From positions 1 to 64,000 of the forward strand of contig DATKCK010000005.1 of the NCBI GenBank assembly GCA_035513215.1: a stretch of DNA of 64,000 bases, given 5' to 3'. The DNA is from DATCZB01 sp035513215. Its GTDB lineage: Bacteria > Pseudomonadota > Gammaproteobacteria > Steroidobacterales > Rariloculaceae. Numbering within the stretch: position 1 is the stretch's first letter; every line of letters starts with the position of its first letter. The notes beneath the pieces are model-generated. The model did not search any database. It was not told the DNA's origin and worked only from the letters and a program-made list of their open reading frames with translations. Shown here piece by piece: positions 61,536-64,000 of this stretch. A program made the position numbers and the translations under genes.

Positions 61536-62112
61536 GCTGGCGCAGCCCCGGACCGGGACCGGGGTTGACGACCGGATTCTCGAGTCCGCCGACCCACTCT
61601 TCGACCTGCTCGTTGTAGATCTTACGCAGGCTGAACAGCCATTCGCCGTCGACCTTGACGAGCTCGTCCTCGTAATGGCCGAAGGAGTTCAATTGGGCGG
61701 CACGATCCGGATTGTCGTTGCCCATATGGAACCAGTTGGCCGTGTCCGTTGCGCGATCGCCGTCGATCTCGATCACGATGTTCGTGATGTTGTGGCGTCC
61801 GGCGGCCGGCCTCAAGCCTGACGTATCCTCGGCGCGTTGCTCCGCCGCGCTCTCGCGCATGCCCCTGACCATTGCCGCGATCGCTTCGCGTCCGCGAATC
61901 TTGCCGGCTCCGTAGTCGAGCACTCCGTCCTCCGTGAAAGTCGCTGCGTACGCTTCCGGATCGCGAAAGTCGAGCGCGAACATATAGCGCGCCTGAAGAT
62001 CCTCGATCTCGGCCCTATCCTCGGCGTAGGTATCGGCTGCGGCCGGGCCCGCCGCGAGCGCAAGGGATCCGAGCATCGCAGCGCTGCTTCGCCAGTTCGT
62101 CGTTGATCTCAT
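61528..62112 (-). CDS. Secreted SnoaL-like (NTF2 fold) protein, second copy
   Basis: The 194-residue protein starts at 62112 after GGGGGA; an in-frame start at 62145 is less likely. A signal peptide ends near GPAAA. The SnoaL region has EDRAEIEDLQARYMFALDF, AYAATFTEDGVLDYGAGKI and RGREAIAAMVRGM, parallel to 10507-11019. GHYEDELVKVDGEWLFSLRKI is the C-terminal strand pair. The Pro/Gly-rich tail PVVNPGPGPGLRQPQ reads up to the junction with the decayed symporter, so the end may have been altered by the rearrangement. Confidence 0.83.
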   Translation of the reverse strand: MRSTTNWRSSAAMLGSLALAAGPAAADTYAEDRAEIEDLQARYMFALDFRDPEAYAATFTEDGVLDYGAGKIRGREAIAAMVRGMRESAAEQRAEDTSGLRPAAGRHNITNIVIEIDGDRATDTANWFHMGNDNPDRAAQLNSFGHYEDELVKVDGEWLFSLRKIYNEQVEEWVGGLENPVVNPGPGPGLRQPQ

Positions 62113-62210
62113 TGTCGTTCCCCCGAACATTCGTCGAAAGCTCATGATAGTTTCGCGATCGGCCGTCGAGCAACGCCGGCAGCAGTGCTTCTACGAGACG
62201 ATTCCGATCG

Positions 62211-62678
62211 TCATTCGACGGCGCAGTCGCCGAGGTACATTTCCGGTCGCGATGTGAAGCCCGGAAGGCGAACCCGAGTGTACTCGTGACGCGTGTGCAC
62301 GGCCTTGAGGCGCCCTTCGGTCGTGGCCTCCGCCAGAATCGTCGTCAGATACAGGGGGCCCGAGTTCAGCGTCTGCATGAAATGCAGGTAACCTTCGGCG
62401 TAACGGACAACGATATAGGACGCTCCGAAGCGGCCCTCGGCCTCTGCCGTGCCCGACTCGACGTCGATATCGAAAAACAACGCCGTGAACTCCACGGGCT
62501 CGGCGCTGAATTCCGTCGTGTCGGCGTTCCAGTCGCCGGTGGCAAGCTGCGAAAAGCGGCAGTCGACGCGCACGGCGTTCCGGAGGCGATCCTGAAGCTC
62601 CCTGTTCTGCGCGGAGGCGGAAGCCGGCAACGCCGCCGAGGCCAAAGCGGCGATCAGCATCGCTGGAATCGGCTTCAT
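62211..62678 (-). CDS. Secreted hypothetical protein
   Basis: The protein has about 155 residues, with a start at 62678 (or an ATG at 62690). A signal peptide (MLIAALASAALPASASA) is followed by a compact beta-rich domain: RVDCRFSQLATGDWNAD, VEFTALFFDIDVESGTAEAE and YIVVRYAEGYLHFMQTL, with a Cys near each end (VDCRF, GDCAVE) that could form a disulfide. It is divergent from the FMN-binding gene. I do not recognise a family. Confidence 0.7.
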   Translation of the reverse strand: MKPIPAMLIAALASAALPASASAQNRELQDRLRNAVRVDCRFSQLATGDWNADTTEFSAEPVEFTALFFDIDVESGTAEAEGRFGASYIVVRYAEGYLHFMQTLNSGPLYLTTILAEATTEGRLKAVHTRHEYTRVRLPGFTSRPEMYLGDCAVE

Positions 62679-62789
62679 CATGGCTGGCATTCTGGCACGA
62701 ACCGCATCGTTTCACTATCGAGCGGCCCGGTTTGACCGGCCCTCGCTCTCGCACGGATAATCCGGGGCGCCATTCGGGGGTTCTTTCGA

Positions 62790-63314
62790 TTGAAGAGATT
62801 CCTATCGATTCTATGCGCCATCGTCGCGCCAGCGCTGATCGCCGGCGCGCAGCCGATGGCCGGCGCGCCGTTCGAGGAGCAACTCAAGCATCTGTTCCCC
62901 GAGGCGGTCAGCTTTTCGGAGAAGGATGGCACGCCGCCGCATTACAAGGCGTACGGACCGCCGCAAGACGGGGGCGAGCCCGAGCTGCTCGGTCTCGTGT
63001 TCTGGACGACCGAGCTCGATCCGCTCGAGCGGGGGTACGACGGGCCGATCCAGTTGCTCGTCGGCATGGATACGAGGGGCATTCTCACGCGGGTCATCGT
63101 GACCGATCACCGGGAACCGTACGGGTATTTCTCCGTCGAGCTGCCCGAGTTTGCCGAGCAATTCGAAGGCAAGAACATCCGGGATCGTTTTCGCTACGGC
63201 GAGGATATCGATGCGATCTCCCGCGCGACGGTAACCGTCGTGAGCGCGAGCCGTGCCGTGCGCAACAGCGCGAGGCGCGCGGCGACGGCGCATCTGGCGC
63301 CGCCGGCACAATGA
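62790..63314 (+). CDS. FMN-binding domain protein (NosR/RnfG-like)
   Basis: The 174-residue protein starts at TTG (62790). A signal peptide (FLSILCAIVAPALIAGA) precedes an FMN_bind domain: LLGLVFWTTELDPLERGYDGPIQ, LVGMDTRGILTRVIVTDHREPYG and DAISRATVTVVSASRAVR. The last holds the Thr region where FMN is attached covalently by ApbE (SRATVT fits the relaxed S/D-G-A-T-x-T motif, with Arg for Gly). The stop overlaps the next gene (ATGA), a membrane redox protein, so the two make a split NosR-like electron-transfer pair. Confidence 0.87.
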   Translation: MKRFLSILCAIVAPALIAGAQPMAGAPFEEQLKHLFPEAVSFSEKDGTPPHYKAYGPPQDGGEPELLGLVFWTTELDPLERGYDGPIQLLVGMDTRGILTRVIVTDHREPYGYFSVELPEFAEQFEGKNIRDRFRYGEDIDAISRATVTVVSASRAVRNSARRAATAHLAPPAQ

Positions 63315-64000
63315 GCTTCGCGGGACGCCACGGCACCGGCCTCGGGAGCGGACCCGGCGCAACGCTGGGCGTGCTCGGTGCGGCGCTTTCTGTCGATGCG
63401 ATGGCGCAGGAATCTCCGGATGCGTCCGAGTCATGGAACTTCGATGACTTCGAAGACGCCGATCCGACACTGCTCGAGCTCGCCGTCGCCCAGGCGCCGG
63501 ACATGTTGCTCTTCGCCGCGTTCGCGACACTCGTGATGGTCAGCTTCCTGCGCAAGAGCGTGCCGCTCAAATACGCGACGCTCGTCTTCGCGGTAGTCTA
63601 CCTCGGTTTCTACAAGAGTCATCTCCTGTCGATCACCAACGTCCTGGGATCGTTGACGGGCACTTTTCCGCTGCACGCCGAGAGCCTCGGCTTCTCGGCG
63701 CTCGTCGTCTTCGGCGTGGTCACGACGATTCTCTGGGGTCGCGTCTACTGCGGCAGAGTCTGCGCCTTCGGCGCGCTGACGCAGCTCATCGATGCCGTCG
63801 TCCCGAAGCGATTCCAGATCGAGATCTCACCGGCGCTCGAGCACCGCGCGGGCTATATCAAGTACGTCATCCTGTTCGGGGCGATCGGCTATTACCTGCT
63901 GACGCACGAGAACGCGTTTTATCGGTACATCGAACCCTTCTGGATGTTCTCGTTCGAGGCGGGCGCCGTGCTCTGGGTCGGTCTCGGCATCCTGCTCGTT
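63311..64000 (+). CDS. NosR/NapH-like membrane 4Fe-4S protein, 3' end cut by window
   Basis: The visible 230 residues start at ATG (63311), overlapping the FMN-binding gene. After a weakly hydrophobic leader and an acidic stretch (ESWNFDDFEDADPTLLEL) there are several membrane helices (MLLFAAFATLVMVSFL, ATLVFAVVYLGFY, ALVVFGVVTTILWGRVYC). The motif GRVYCGRVCAFGALTQLI matches the first Cys pair of polyferredoxin-type proteins, with Ala in place of the usual Pro. The ferredoxin Cys clusters would lie beyond the window. It probably passes electrons from the quinone pool or cytoplasm to the exported flavin domain. Confidence 0.87.
   Translation, partial: MSFAGRHGTGLGSGPGATLGVLGAALSVDAMAQESPDASESWNFDDFEDADPTLLELAVAQAPDMLLFAAFATLVMVSFLRKSVPLKYATLVFAVVYLGFYKSHLLSITNVLGSLTGTFPLHAESLGFSALVVFGVVTTILWGRVYCGRVCAFGALTQLIDAVVPKRFQIEISPALEHRAGYIKYVILFGAIGYYLLTHENAFYRYIEPFWMFSFEAGAVLWVGLGILLV

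Overview
The window is GC-rich, densely coded bacterial DNA with short gaps and many stop/start overlaps. TamA/TamB, MtgA, a RimK operon and a PA3496-like protein point to a Gammaproteobacterium. UnbV/FG-GAP, DUF6152, DUF1552/DUF1592 and ADOP-permease families suggest a lineage with a large accessory genome, such as Woeseiales- or Steroidobacter-like groups. The taxonomy is inference. I saw no rRNA, tRNA, CRISPR array, intact insertion sequence or prophage.

1-14.5 kb: a partial FG-GAP/UnbV lipoprotein, short-form PutA, an amidohydrolase lipoprotein, two operonic pairs of one four-helix membrane family (6322-7280 and 12698-13666), a DUF4252 protein, an MBL hydrolase, an MFS transporter, a SnoaL-like protein, DoxX, a DUF6152 fusion protein and MtgA. 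14.5-22.6 kb: a Kef-type antiporter, then a minus-strand operon of a two-heme DUF1587/1592-type cytochrome, a DUF1552 Tat protein, an ankyrin protein and a Tat-exported MBL protein. 22.8-26.4 kb: a split version of the DUF6152 fusion, then a lipoprotein, a small helical protein and an alpha/beta hydrolase.

26.6-29.4 kb holds the best candidate for an undescribed system: a tiny Tat-signal peptide gene, a hairpin, a PqqD-HprK fusion and a nucleotidyltransferase. 29.4-32 kb has an ADOP permease and the 3' stub of a second one. 32.2-35.1 kb has an aldo/keto reductase, FmdB, ExoD and DUF4159 proteins. 35.3-41.6 kb is an ABC efflux operon (adaptor plus two ATPases, no permease) with its own sigma-54 activator and histidine kinase, a well-matched sigma-54 promoter, and then a Crp/Fnr gene.

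41.7-49.4 kb has a secreted Cys-tailed small protein with paired dyads upstream, a CHASE2 cyclase divergent from an unusual FecR-TPR-beta-barrel protein, a MarR regulator and a possible MarR-controlled small RNA. 49.5-60 kb has photolyase-pirin, tamA-tamB and a rimK operon. 60-64 kb has MscS, a decayed dicarboxylate symporter, a second SnoaL-like protein, a small secreted protein and the start of an FMN-binding/NosR-like redox pair cut by the window edge.

Assignments rest on reading translations and motifs by eye. No database search was run.
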